Positions 1-7,863 of a stretch of DNA of 24,200 nucleotides are shown one piece after another. The notes beneath the pieces were generated by a model. That model made no database searches. It saw only the letters and a list, made by a program, of their open reading frames with translations, and was not told where the DNA came from. How positions within the stretch are numbered: position 1 is the stretch's first letter; each line of letters begins with the position of its first letter. The DNA is from Dehalococcoidales bacterium (GTDB lineage: Bacteria; Chloroflexota; Dehalococcoidia; Dehalococcoidales; UBA2162). The DNA lies in the NCBI GenBank assembly GCA_030648675.1, contig JAUSGV010000184.1, positions 1 to 24,200 of the forward strand, read 5' to 3'. The translations under genes and the position numbers were made by a program.

Positions 1-33
1 GAATGAGATTGAGCGGAAAGTCCTACGAATGAA

Positions 34-56
34 CGAATCAGCCTCGGGATGATTCG
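34..56. repeat. Intergenic hairpin (7-bp inverted repeat)
   Basis: CGAATCA (34-40) and TGATTCG (50-56) are perfect inverted arms around a 9-nt loop. A second pair, GATTGAG (7-13) and CTCAATC (64-70), encloses it, so the first 70 bases can fold into a nested structure. There is no U-run, so it is not a clear terminator. No gene was found in 1-192. Confidence 0.35.
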
Positions 57-192
57 GTTTAGTCTCAATCGTTTCCCTAAAAATTATTTTTGAGCCTGAA
101 TGGCAAAAATCGAATCGCACCTTAACAACTGAATAGCCTTACGTCGAATCCTAAAGGTAAAAATATTGGTGTTTAGTCCCGATTCGGCACTT

Positions 193-1897
193 TTAGCTGT
201 CAGCTGTCAGTTGTTGCCTCACCGCCCCCTCTATCCTCTCCAATGCCTCTTTTAAGGTTGCTCTCGGACAGGCGATGTTCATACGCTGAAAGCCGACGCC
301 TTCCGGACCGAAAATCGTGCCGTCTTCCAGCCCGACTTTTGCTTTTTCAATGAGGAATTCTCTCAGTTTATTGGGCGTCAGGTCGAGTTTGCGGAAATCG
401 AGCCAGACCAGATACGTCCCTTCGGGACGGATTACGGTGATTTCAGGAATCCTCGATTCGACGAATTCGATTAAAAACTTGAGGTTGCCCTGCAGATATT
501 CCAGAAGCTGCTCCAGCCACTCGTCGCCGTAGCGATAGGCGGCTTCCAGCCCGACCAGCCCGTAGGCGTTCGTGCCGGTCGTGAACCCCATCCTGGCGGT
601 GCAGAAGCAGTCGCGTATCTTCTTGTTGGGGATAATAATTGTCGAGGCGCTGAGCCCGGCCAGGTTAAAGGTCTTGCTGGGCGCCATGCACACCAGGGAG
701 TTCTGGGCAAACTCCTCTGATAATGCGGCAAATGGAAAATGCTTGTAGCCCCGGAAAAGCAGCTCGCAGTGGATTTCGTCGGAAACCATCAAGGCATCGT
801 TCTTGACCACTATCTCGCCCATGCGGCGAAGCTCTTTTTCCGTCCAGACCCGTCCCACGGGATTATGCGGGTGGCACAGTATCATCATCTTTGGCTGCTT
901 GTCACCGCAAAACTTGCCTTCCAGGTCCTTGAAATCGATTTCGTAATGTCCCTTTTCAAGCTTCAATTCGTTGTCGAGTTCCGTCATTTCCTGCGGTGTG
1001 AGTTTTAGAGTGAGGGCACCGACGTTCTGGCGGACGTGGTCTACCTGTGTCGCTCCGGGTATGGCCACCACCAACTCTCCGTGGTAGTTTACCAGCCAGC
1101 TTAAGGCTACCTTCGTGAGGCTGCAGTTGTGCGCCGCGGCAATCCTCTTCATATTGTTTATCAATTTGCGGGAACCCTCGATTTGCCGGCTCACCCGGCT
1201 GCGTCTAATAAAGGGCAATTTTTTGATCAACTCGGGATTATCGTGAAACTTTCCGGACAAAAGGCCCTGGGCGACGGGACTGTAGGCGATAATGGAGACG
1301 TTCAATTCTTTCGCGGCTTCGAGAACGCCGTTGTTATCAGGCTCCCGGTGCAGCAGGTTATACCTTATCTGGTTGGAAGCCAGGGGCAATCCATGCCGGG
1401 CCAGCGCCGTATGTGCCCGGCGCATCTGGCGGGTAGAGAAATTGCTGACGCCGACGCAGCGTATCTTGCCTTGTTTCACCAGGGCGGCCATGGCGTCCAT
1501 TTGTGCCTCGATCGAAGAAAGCGAGTTCGGCATATGGATCTGATACAGGTCGATATTGCAGGGTGACAGACATGAAATGCGCTCATCGATCGTCCGGGCA
1601 ATATTCCCGGACGTCCTGAAAAACGGCATCCATTTGGTGGCGATGACAACGTCTTTGTTATTGTAGTCAGCCTTACAGAGATCCGTGGCCAGCGCCCGCT
1701 CGGATTCGCCCCGCCCGTACAGCTCGGCGGCATCGAACCAGTTGATGCCGCCGTCGAGAGCGGTTTTTATTATCCGGTTTACTTCGTCCTGGGGCGGGCT
1801 TTCCAAAACCCCCGAAAGTTGGAGAACTGCCAGCATCCCAGGCCGATAGGGGTTACCATCAGACGGTGTTGCCCAGACGTCGTTTTTGAATCGTCAT
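193..1897 (-). pseudogene. Broken chimera: aldo/keto reductase N-terminus joined to the C-terminal part of a PatB/MalY-type aminotransferase
   Basis: The open frame 1836-193 encodes an aldo/keto reductase (first ~290 residues) followed directly by about 240 residues of a PLP-dependent cystathionine beta-lyase/aminotransferase. The AKR tetrad is visible as Asp and Tyr in WFDAAELYG, Lys in VIATKW and His in QIHMPN. The aminotransferase part has NPVGR, SDEIH and the PLP-lysine motif SKTFNLAG, but lacks its first ~150 residues. The join falls near LDNEL/KLEKGHYEIDF, where the second half already reads like internal PatB sequence. The true AKR start is probably ATG at 1897, preceded by GGAGG at a 9-nt spacing and reading MTIQKRRLGNT. 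That frame is lost near 1860-1866, continues in a second frame (LMVTPIGLGCWQFSNFRG), and shifts again near 1800-1812 into the long frame. Two one-base losses plus a deletion fusion best explain this. Sequencing error could account for the frameshifts but not for the fusion. Confidence 0.75.
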
Positions 1898-1982
1898 TGA
1901 TTGTTGCCTCCGCATTCCGATTATACCAATTCGGGCGAAAACTTGGGATTTACGATTATTTTTGGGCCTGAAGCGTCGATTA

Positions 1983-2011
1983 TTGACGCCCCTCGTGCCA
2001 GGTGCTACGAT
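1983..2011 (+). promoter_or_regulatory. Sigma70-type promoter for the leader/permease transcript
   Basis: TTGACG (1983-1988) and TACGAT (2006-2011) are separated by exactly 17 nt. Transcription would start near 2018, upstream of the short leader ORF, the terminator at 2177 and the permease. It is the only strong promoter seen for the permease. Confidence 0.6.
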
Positions 2012-2045
2012 AAATTAATATTTTTGACGACGGAGGTGTAGAACG

Positions 2046-2069
2046 ATGGCTCCACGAATTTTCACCTGA
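2046..2069 (+). CDS. Putative 7-residue leader peptide (MAPRIFT)
   Basis: ATG at 2046 follows GGAGGTG with about 8 nt spacing, a much better ribosome site than that of the downstream permease, and the frame stops at TGA 2067-2069. It lies between the promoter and the terminator. It could be a leader peptide whose translation affects RNA folding, or the surviving start of a lost gene. No run of a single amino acid points to a classical amino-acid attenuator. Confidence 0.3.
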   Translation: MAPRIFT

Positions 2070-2176
2070 ATCTGAGTTAATTCTCTGGATGCAGGTCATG
2101 CGTCCGTCATTCGTTCGAAGAACCTCCGTTTTAGGAAGGCTTGGATATAGCATAACGACAGTTGTAGCCGTTCGCT

Positions 2177-2216
2177 AAAAGCGATGTCCGGGTTCTCCGG
2201 ACATCGCTTTTTTGTT
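2177..2216 (+). terminator. Rho-independent terminator ahead of the permease
   Basis: GCGATGTCCGG (2181-2191) pairs perfectly with CCGGACATCGC (2197-2207) around a 5-nt loop. AAAA (2177-2180) can pair with the first Ts, and a T-rich run follows (2208-2216). It sits between the predicted promoter and the permease start, so it either ends a short RNA or acts as an attenuator. Confidence 0.8.
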
Positions 2217-2250
2217 TGTTTGCTCAAATATTTCATTAAGAAGGTATAAA

Positions 2251-3615
2251 ATGAAAAGTGAAAGAATAAAGACACCAAACATAAGTTCGAAACCGTATTA
2301 CATCGGGATTGCAGCCTTTCTGGCATCTATGGCTCTTTTGTTGCTGACGGTAGTAGATATCAGACGAGGCTTCCTGTTTCCCCCCAATTATTTCAAGGTA
2401 GGAACTCCCTCTGTGCTGCTAAATCTTAATCCGGGCCACCTGGCGTTACTATTAATCGGCGGGCTGGGTGTATGGCTAGCCTTCAGATACTTGAAAGGAT
2501 TCGAGAGTAGTCCCAGGGGAAGGGTGCTGAATCTGAAGACTCCGGCTATGGTTATGTCCATCTTTATCGGGGTGTTGATAATCATCGACCTGTTTATCTA
2601 TCGCGGCGTGCCGGCATCACGGACTTTAGAGGCAGGGAAAATGAGTGCCGGTGCCGGAATTATGGGACAGGGATTAGCTATACCCATCGCCAGCTTGCCG
2701 GTGTGGCTGCAGCCGGCAGGGGACGGCATAAACTATCTTCTAATCGTTTGGCATGCTACCGTGTTAGGCGTACTTCTCGGGGGTCTTTTCCTGGTAGCCG
2801 CCGGGACGGGTCTCGTCGATAGACTCAAAGGCAGGGGCTTCGGTACTCATCTCATTGGGGTTGCGGCGGCGTTGCCGACGCCTTTTTGTTCCTGCTGCGC
2901 TGCCCCGATAGGCGGCGCCATGTACCGGAAGGGAGCTTCGTTAGGCCCGGTGCTGGCTTTCACTATTGCCGCCCCCATGCTTAATATTACGACCTTGATA
3001 CTGGCGGCAGCTCTTTTGCCCCCCGAATTCGCTCTTCTCCGGATCGCCGGCGGTATTATCGTCGCGGTCTTCCTCACCTACTTTGTCTCGTTCATCGCAT
3101 CGAAATGGGTAACCGATGAGGAAACTGGAGTCAAGCACGACAAGCTTGTATCATGGTCGGCAAAATTTATGACAGCTTACACCCGGCTATTCCATTTTGA
3201 GGACCTGCTCGTTGCGGAATCCCCAAGCTCGTCGACTTCTCTCATATCAAACTGGATGGGTATGGCCGGTAAGTTGGCGAAAGTCGTTGTCCCGATATTT
3301 TTTGTCACCGCGCCGGTAACTGCTTACATCGTACGATTTATGCCCGACACGGCAAACAACCTCCTTGGGGTGGCTATAACCTCATTTTTCGCGACACTGC
3401 TCATGTCGCCTACCTGGAGTGAAATCGCATTCGCAGGCGGAATGATAGCGAAAGGGTTTCCGGCCTTAGCCGCCGTTTCCCTGATAACCCTGCCGGCGGT
3501 CAGCGTACCCTGTTTGCTCATTATATCCGGAGCTATTGGAAAAATGAGGATTGCGATTATTACGGGACTGGCCGTTTTTCTGACCGGAATAGCAGCCGGG
3601 ATAATTTTCCTTTAG
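2251..3615 (+). CDS. ArsP/DUF318-family membrane permease
   Basis: A 454-residue polytopic inner-membrane protein. The signature PTPFCSCCAAPIGG (Cys at about 213, 215 and 216) followed by a glycine-rich G-A-S-L-G-P helix, and a second half with SPTWSEIAFAGG and a conserved Pro/Ser helix, match the duplicated motif of the ArsP_1/DUF318 permeases. Some members of that family export organoarsenicals or metals. The cysteine motif is C-S-C-C rather than the more usual C-S-C-G. ATG 2251 is chosen because AAGAAGGT lies just upstream; the longer frame from 2212 would begin inside the terminator. A DsrE/YedF-like gene follows 92 bp downstream on the same strand. A thiophilic or metalloid substrate is inference; the true substrate is not visible. 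Confidence 0.75.
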   Translation: MKSERIKTPNISSKPYYIGIAAFLASMALLLLTVVDIRRGFLFPPNYFKVGTPSVLLNLNPGHLALLLIGGLGVWLAFRYLKGFESSPRGRVLNLKTPAMVMSIFIGVLIIIDLFIYRGVPASRTLEAGKMSAGAGIMGQGLAIPIASLPVWLQPAGDGINYLLIVWHATVLGVLLGGLFLVAAGTGLVDRLKGRGFGTHLIGVAAALPTPFCSCCAAPIGGAMYRKGASLGPVLAFTIAAPMLNITTLILAAALLPPEFALLRIAGGIIVAVFLTYFVSFIASKWVTDEETGVKHDKLVSWSAKFMTAYTRLFHFEDLLVAESPSSSTSLISNWMGMAGKLAKVVVPIFFVTAPVTAYIVRFMPDTANNLLGVAITSFFATLLMSPTWSEIAFAGGMIAKGFPALAAVSLITLPAVSVPCLLIISGAIGKMRIAIITGLAVFLTGIAAGIIFL

Positions 3616-3707
3616 GGGAGGCATTTAAAATAACATGCACAACCTGATCCATATGGTTATACTATTCACGGGGAGGTATATTCGAACAAAAGGAGGATGG
3701 AATTTAC

Positions 3708-4112
3708 GTGACTCTGAAAAAGGGAAAGACTCAATCGCCTGCCGCTGAACCTGCCCATACCGTTAAATCTGCCGCCAAAATCGTCCTGTTTATCGGCTCC
3801 GACGTCGTCGGGCGTGGTGACGACCATCCGCTCGGATCCTTATTGATGGAAAAATTCCTCCATACGGTCGGGGGACTGCCGCAGAAACCGGAAACCATTC
3901 TCATGATCAATACCGGTGTGAAGCTGGTTGCCGAGGATTCCCTGGCGTTGGGAGAATTAAAGCAATTGGAAACTCAGGGGATAGAAATTATGGCTTGCGG
4001 CACCTGCCTGCAGCGTTTTCAACTGTCGGACAAGATCAAGGTCGGCAAGATAACGGACATGTATTCCATCGCCGATGCGCTGTTTAAAGCGGACAAGGTC
4101 GTTTCTCTTTAA
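3708..4112 (+). CDS. DsrE-like protein related to the C-terminal domain of YedF
   Basis: A 134-residue soluble protein with a DsrE/DsrF fold: a KIVLFIGSDVVGRGDD beta strand and loop, a middle segment ILMINTGVKL, and the C-terminal ACGTCLQRFQL motif with two Cys followed by KVGKITDMYSIADAL. This matches the second domain of YedF (selenium-metabolism-associated sulfurtransferase-like); the N-terminal TusA domain is absent. Translation probably starts at GTG 3708 behind AAAGGAGGA; the ATG inside that Shine-Dalgarno stops after four codons. The pair with the upstream permease suggests shared handling of sulfur, selenium or metalloid chemistry, which is inference. Confidence 0.75.
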   Translation: MTLKKGKTQSPAAEPAHTVKSAAKIVLFIGSDVVGRGDDHPLGSLLMEKFLHTVGGLPQKPETILMINTGVKLVAEDSLALGELKQLETQGIEIMACGTCLQRFQLSDKIKVGKITDMYSIADALFKADKVVSL

Positions 4113-4549
4113 GGCATGGTTACCTTTGACTCTAAGGCAGGTGCGGAAGCCTGCTAATAGCGTATCGCGTTTAGAGTGGGTCAAATTGAATTTTTAGGAT
4201 CTATTTTTATCTCCTGCGATAATACCTCATGCAAATAAAAAATATCAGAGATGTCAACGTCCTCGTGGTATCATTGAGCAAGCCCCTGTCAAAATATTCG
4301 TAATAGCATACCTGAGAAATTTACGAAGAATCCGGCGGACGGCGCTTACGCCGTCCAGGTGGTAGAAAGAGGCCAGTTCCTTCTTTGTCCCGGCAAGCTC
4401 TATCTATACCTCCGTCAGCGGCCAGTACTTCTTGCCCACGACCCGAACTTGCCAGCCTCGGCCGCTTTTAGCTAATTGGTGAACGTGGGAAGGCGCTAGC
4501 GAGAACGTTGATCTAAGTGATGAACAGCACCGGCATTTTCATCGCGAGC
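4113..4549. other. Intergenic region with a hairpin and a possible gene remnant
   Basis: No intact gene was found. GGACGGCG (4337-4344) and CGCCGTCC (4349-4356) form a perfect 8-bp hairpin with a 4-nt loop. On the minus strand about 4260-4460 reads as protein-like sequence (GWQVRVVGKKYWPLTEV, one in-frame TAG, then ELAGTKKELASFYHLDGVSA), so it may be the remains of a small gene I cannot name. Confidence 0.3.
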
Positions 4550-5047
4550 TTATGTTTTTAGAAGAGCCGGAGCTTCTCTGAGTTTATTTAGCAAAGAGCT
4601 TAATTCGCTGACGTGGTCCTTTGCCTGGCTAATTATCCCGTCGACGACAGTGGCGTCTTTTTGCGGAACGAGGTCGCGCGCTTCTGAATAAAACAGGATG
4701 GAGTCTTTTTCGGAGGCGGAAGCGGCTTCGACAGCTTCGGCGTCGTTGAGCGTTTTCTTCAATGCCAGTTCGCCGAGACGGTGGCCGGCGTAGACGCTTG
4801 AATCGGCGATTCCCTGCAAATAGGCAAAATTGACACACGATTTCGATGGTGAATAGCCTCCGACGTCGGCCAGAATATCACGGAACTTGTGTTCGTGCTC
4901 CCTCCCTTGCCCGGCGAATTTCATGAACGCTTTCTGAATCTCTCCACTTCGTGTCGGACCTACTGCCTCGTAAAAATTGTATTGTTTTCGTTCCGTTTCG
5001 ATAGCGATGACCAGCATTTCATTGGCGGTAAGCACAGTTTGAGTCAT
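4550..5047 (-). CDS. Rubrerythrin-like ferritin-family protein
   Basis: A 165-residue all-helical protein without a rubredoxin domain. The ferritin-like pattern is visible: a Glu-rich first helix (IETERKQYNFYE), E50-H53 in GREHEHKF, a third helix with SEKDSILFYSEA (E113), and DHVSEL near 144-149. In family members the last helix usually carries E-x-x-H; here the Glu position looks like Ala142 before H145, so the diiron site may be altered. Rubrerythrins act in the cytoplasm in peroxide reduction in anaerobes. ATG 5047 follows GGGGG. It appears to be a single-gene unit, and its substrate and activity are inferred from the family only. Confidence 0.7.
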   Translation of the reverse strand: MTQTVLTANEMLVIAIETERKQYNFYEAVGPTRSGEIQKAFMKFAGQGREHEHKFRDILADVGGYSPSKSCVNFAYLQGIADSSVYAGHRLGELALKKTLNDAEAVEAASASEKDSILFYSEARDLVPQKDATVVDGIISQAKDHVSELSSLLNKLREAPALLKT

Positions 5048-5165
5048 AATTCAACCCCCAGACGTATTTCGCATTTTAAATAATCTTAGCTGTTTTGCCG
5101 TGAAATAGTCATAACAACGAACGTGCAATAAATAACAAAATTGTTACGTTTGAGGCAAAAGCAAT

Positions 5166-5189
5166 GAGGGACGCCCTGCGGCGTCCCTC
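5166..5189 (-). terminator. Hairpin terminator after the Ig-like secreted protein
   Basis: GAGGGACGCC (5166-5175) and GGCGTCCCTC (5180-5189) make a perfect 10-bp stem with a 4-nt loop, about 28 nt past the stop of the minus-strand gene. The 3' tail on that strand is only moderately T-rich (ATTGCTTTTG). Confidence 0.6.
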
Positions 5190-5217
5190 AAAGCAATCAT
5201 TGTGTAGCGGCGGGATT

Positions 5218-6732
5218 TTAGTCTTCGCCCTTTTTACCGTGGTCGCCTGCGTTTCCCGCAGCGGGGTTATCACCGGCATTACCGTGGTCGGTATCATCGT
5301 TATCCTGGCACTGACCTGTGCAAGAATCCGCCGGTTTAGCTTGCTTGTGTTCGGCTTCGCGTTCGCATTCATCGTCGTCATCGTCGCCTTTGGCTAAGCC
5401 CGGGGGAGTGTGTTCATCATCCCACCCCTTTTTCTTGCCATGATCCCATCCCGGAGGATTATCGTCATCATCCCATCCCTTTTTCTTGCCCTTCTCCCAG
5501 CCGGGCGGCGTGCGGTGTTTATCACCGGATTTAACCGCCACGGTTACGGTTGCAACTGCAGTCACGGTAATGTTGCCCTGCACGGCATTAACCTGGATGG
5601 TGCCGTTGAAAGTCCCGGTGGTGTTACCGGCGGTGAATAACCCGCTGGTGGCGTTGATGGAGCCGCCTCCGGCGACTACCGACCAGTTGTAGGTCACGTT
5701 CGAGACGTTGCTGTTAAAGGCATCTTTGGCCACGGCGGTAAATTGCCGGGTCCCGTTGACGACGACAGTAGCGTTCGCCGGTGAAATTACAACATGGTCC
5801 AGAACTCCGTGAATTCCCACGATGACCGTGGCGTTAGCTGTTTGGTTGATGCTGCCCTGGACGGCGGTGACCTGTACCGTGCCGTTGAAGGTGCCGGTGG
5901 TGTTACCGGCGGTGAATAATCCGGAGGTGCTGTTTATTGTTCCGCCGCCGGCAACGACCGACCAGGTCAAATTAACGCCGGTCGCGTTCTGATTGAAGGC
6001 ATCTTTCGCGACAGCGGTAAATTGCTGGGCACCATTGACGGGTACGATGACGGCCGCCGGTGAAACAGTGAGGCTGACTAGCTGGCCGGGAATGGCCACT
6101 ATAACTGTAGCGTTCGCGGTTTTGGTGATGTTGCCCTGAACGGCAGTGACCTGGACCGTACCGTTGAACGTACCGCTCGTATTAGCGGCCGTAAACAAAC
6201 CGGTGCTGTTGTCTACTGTCCCGCCGCCGGCAACTACTGCCCAGGTGTAATTTACACTGGTGGCGTTTTGATCGAAGGCATCTTTCGCCACGGCGGTGAA
6301 TTGCTGGGTGCCGTTGGTAGCGACTAACGCGGAAGTTGGTGAAACTACCAGACTGACCAGTTGGCCGGGAACAGCCACGGTCACGGTCGCAACTGCAGTC
6401 ACGGTGATGTTGCCCTGGACGGCAGTGACTTGTACGGTACCGTTAAAAGTACCCGTGTCATTGCCGGCGGTAAATAAGCCGCTGGTAGCGTTGATGGTGC
6501 CGCCGCCGGCGACTACCGACCAGTTGCAGGTTACGTTACTGACGGTCTGGTTGGCGGCATCCTTGCTGACAGCCGTAAACTGCTGTGTGCCGTTGACGGC
6601 AACCAATGCCGGTGCCGGCGAAATCGCGACGCTATCGAGCGGCCCGGCGTCGTTGGCTTGGGCGAGTACGGCCGGCAGCGTCGACGCAACCAGTGTCAGA
6701 ACTGCCGCCATAGTGATGAATAGTTTTTTCAT
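5218..6732 (-). CDS. Secreted protein with four Ig-like repeats and an Asp/Lys-rich tail
   Basis: A 504-residue exported protein. Residues 1-25 are a signal peptide (MKKLF, hydrophobic core, AVLAQA cleavage site). Residues ~32-400 are four repeats of exactly 93 residues; the markers GTQQF/GAQQF/GTRQF recur at 48, 141, 234 and 327, and GLFTA at 85, 178, 271 and 364. Each looks like a bacterial Ig-like (Big_2-type) domain. The repeats are Asn/Thr-rich with many N-x-S/T sites. Residues ~401-504 are low-complexity: PPGW/KGKKKGWDDD is repeated, then a five-Asp run and a CTGQC motif. There is no sortase or S-layer anchor that I can recognise. ATG 6732 has a G-rich ribosome site. Likely cell-surface or matrix-associated; the acidic tail might bind cations. 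Function is unknown. Confidence 0.75.
   Translation of the reverse strand: MKKLFITMAAVLTLVASTLPAVLAQANDAGPLDSVAISPAPALVAVNGTQQFTAVSKDAANQTVSNVTCNWSVVAGGGTINATSGLFTAGNDTGTFNGTVQVTAVQGNITVTAVATVTVAVPGQLVSLVVSPTSALVATNGTQQFTAVAKDAFDQNATSVNYTWAVVAGGGTVDNSTGLFTAANTSGTFNGTVQVTAVQGNITKTANATVIVAIPGQLVSLTVSPAAVIVPVNGAQQFTAVAKDAFNQNATGVNLTWSVVAGGGTINSTSGLFTAGNTTGTFNGTVQVTAVQGSINQTANATVIVGIHGVLDHVVISPANATVVVNGTRQFTAVAKDAFNSNVSNVTYNWSVVAGGGSINATSGLFTAGNTTGTFNGTIQVNAVQGNITVTAVATVTVAVKSGDKHRTPPGWEKGKKKGWDDDDNPPGWDHGKKKGWDDEHTPPGLAKGDDDDDECEREAEHKQAKPADSCTGQCQDNDDTDHGNAGDNPAAGNAGDHGKKGED
5533..6639 (-). repeat. Four tandem 279-bp repeats inside the Ig-like gene
   Basis: The four protein repeats of 93 residues correspond to a 279-bp DNA period with no length variation. 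Long stretches are near-identical in nucleotides, which makes copy-number change by recombination and assembly collapse possible. Confidence 0.75.
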
Positions 6733-6928
6733 ATACCCCCCTCGTTTTCTTGCTATATAGATAATGCAAAATGAGAAAAAATGTTACACGAAGAGGGAGA
6801 CGAATCGTGGTTACATTGAAAGGACAGCCAAAAAAACGCGCCCGATTAGTTCGAAAGGGCGACTTAATTATTCGGAGAAGCGCTTGGAACTATAACCCTA
6901 CCGCTTCCGAAATCCGAGCTCCGAGTTC

Positions 6929-7667
6929 TTATCTCGTCACGGTTACGGTTTCAGTGAGTTTAACTGTGATGGGCTTCTTCCCTTCAGCTAAGGCGGTAGA
7001 GGACATATTCGCTGAACCGGGAATTGCAGTGTAAGTGATTATGACAGTTGTGGCGCCGGGCGCTACAGCCTGGACCATTCCACCCGGAGTCACTGTTGCT
7101 ACCGAGGTGTTATTACTCTGATATGTGCAGTTGGCAGTCACATCCTCAACGAGCGCGACCCCTGTAGCAGTACTAGTTGTAGCATTATTAGTTATAGATG
7201 GCATAGATAGTGAGTTTCTGGGTATCATTCACACGAAAATAAATTGTGGGTGAGTAGCTTAGTATGGGTATTTGGGGTGGGAAGGCTTTTACGGAGATCA
7301 AAGGAAGGGATGTATAACCTGTAGACGACAAAACCAAATTAGATGCGGCTTTCAACGGTTGACGTGCCATACGTGGAGGTATGGAAAACCACACATACAG
7401 GGCGACAACAATTACAACTATCGTCAGGTTTAAAATTCTTCCCAGCTTAATAAGCTTCGGATTCCCTTGAAAAAGGCTTCTGTCTCTACTTGGAATTGGC
7501 TTAATGGCAGCACCACACGTCGGGCAAACGGTGTCCTGAGCGTTTGTGGGATGTCCGCAATAGCGGCAATACGTGGTGGCTTTTACCGCATTGGCTCCGC
7601 AACTCTTACAGAGCTTATCCTCGGCGGCGGCTAGTTCCTCACCACAGTTTCTGCAAAATTTTACCAT
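6929..7667 (-). pseudogene. Zinc-ribbon / single-TM / Ig-like membrane protein split by a frameshift
   Basis: The first frame starts at ATG 7667 (GGAGG at a 9-nt spacing) and has two zinc ribbons (C-x2-C pairs FCRNC, LCKSC, YCRYC, VCPTC), then a TM helix (LTIVVIVVALYVWF), then the start of an Ig-like domain (RVNDTQKLTIYAIY), stopping at TAA 7188-7190. The next frame continues the same domain (DVTANCTYQSNNTSVATV, then GGMVQAVAPGATTV) to 6929. Skipping one base at AAC-T-AAT (near 7190) joins them into a protein of about 246 residues. A one-base insertion (real or sequencing error) is the simplest cause; programmed +1 shifting is less likely because no known slippery site is visible. The domain order suggests a membrane protein with a cytoplasmic ribbon and an external Ig-like part. 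Confidence 0.65.
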
Positions 7668-7863
7668 CTGCCCCACCCTCCTGAAACAATAACGGTAAAT
7701 GAACTGCCGTTGCCTAGTCGACGCTCGGGGGAAAAAGATAATTTTATCAAGTTTGGATAGCTTTAGTCAAACGCGATTTGGGAGTTTAGTCCGTAAATTT
7801 TCGCCGTGGTAAATTAGAAGGAAAATAAATGGGATATCAGAAAGCAGTTGCTATCTTGAAAAG

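Larger units (their letters stand above)
2018..2216 (+). ncRNA. Putative terminated leader RNA (attenuator or small RNA) upstream of the permease
   Basis: The interval from the predicted transcription start to the terminator is about 200 nt. It holds a 7-codon ORF with a strong Shine-Dalgarno. ACGGAGGT (2030-2037), which includes that Shine-Dalgarno, is exactly complementary to ACCTCCGT (2122-2129); AACG (2042-2045) and CGTT (2112-2115) extend the pairing. The leader could therefore fold to hide its own ribosome site. Together with the terminator just before the permease this suggests attenuation, or a free small RNA. I recognise no known riboswitch class. Confidence 0.35.

Noticed and set aside
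2096..2326. Minus-strand frame over the leader and permease start
   Set aside because: It runs through the terminator hairpin and the permease start and has no ribosome site.
5533..6639. CRISPR-like periodic repeat
   Set aside because: The period is 279 bp and the repeats are coding, in frame, for Ig-like domains; there are no short repeats with spacers.
6771..7034. Plus-strand frame of 87 codons with a basic N-terminus
   Set aside because: Its second half is antisense to the Ig-like domain at 6929-7228 and the first part has no recognisable family and no clear ribosome site.
7188..7230. Programmed +1 frameshifting in the zinc-ribbon gene
   Set aside because: The shift site AAC-TAA lacks a known slippery sequence or a visible stimulatory element; an indel is simpler.
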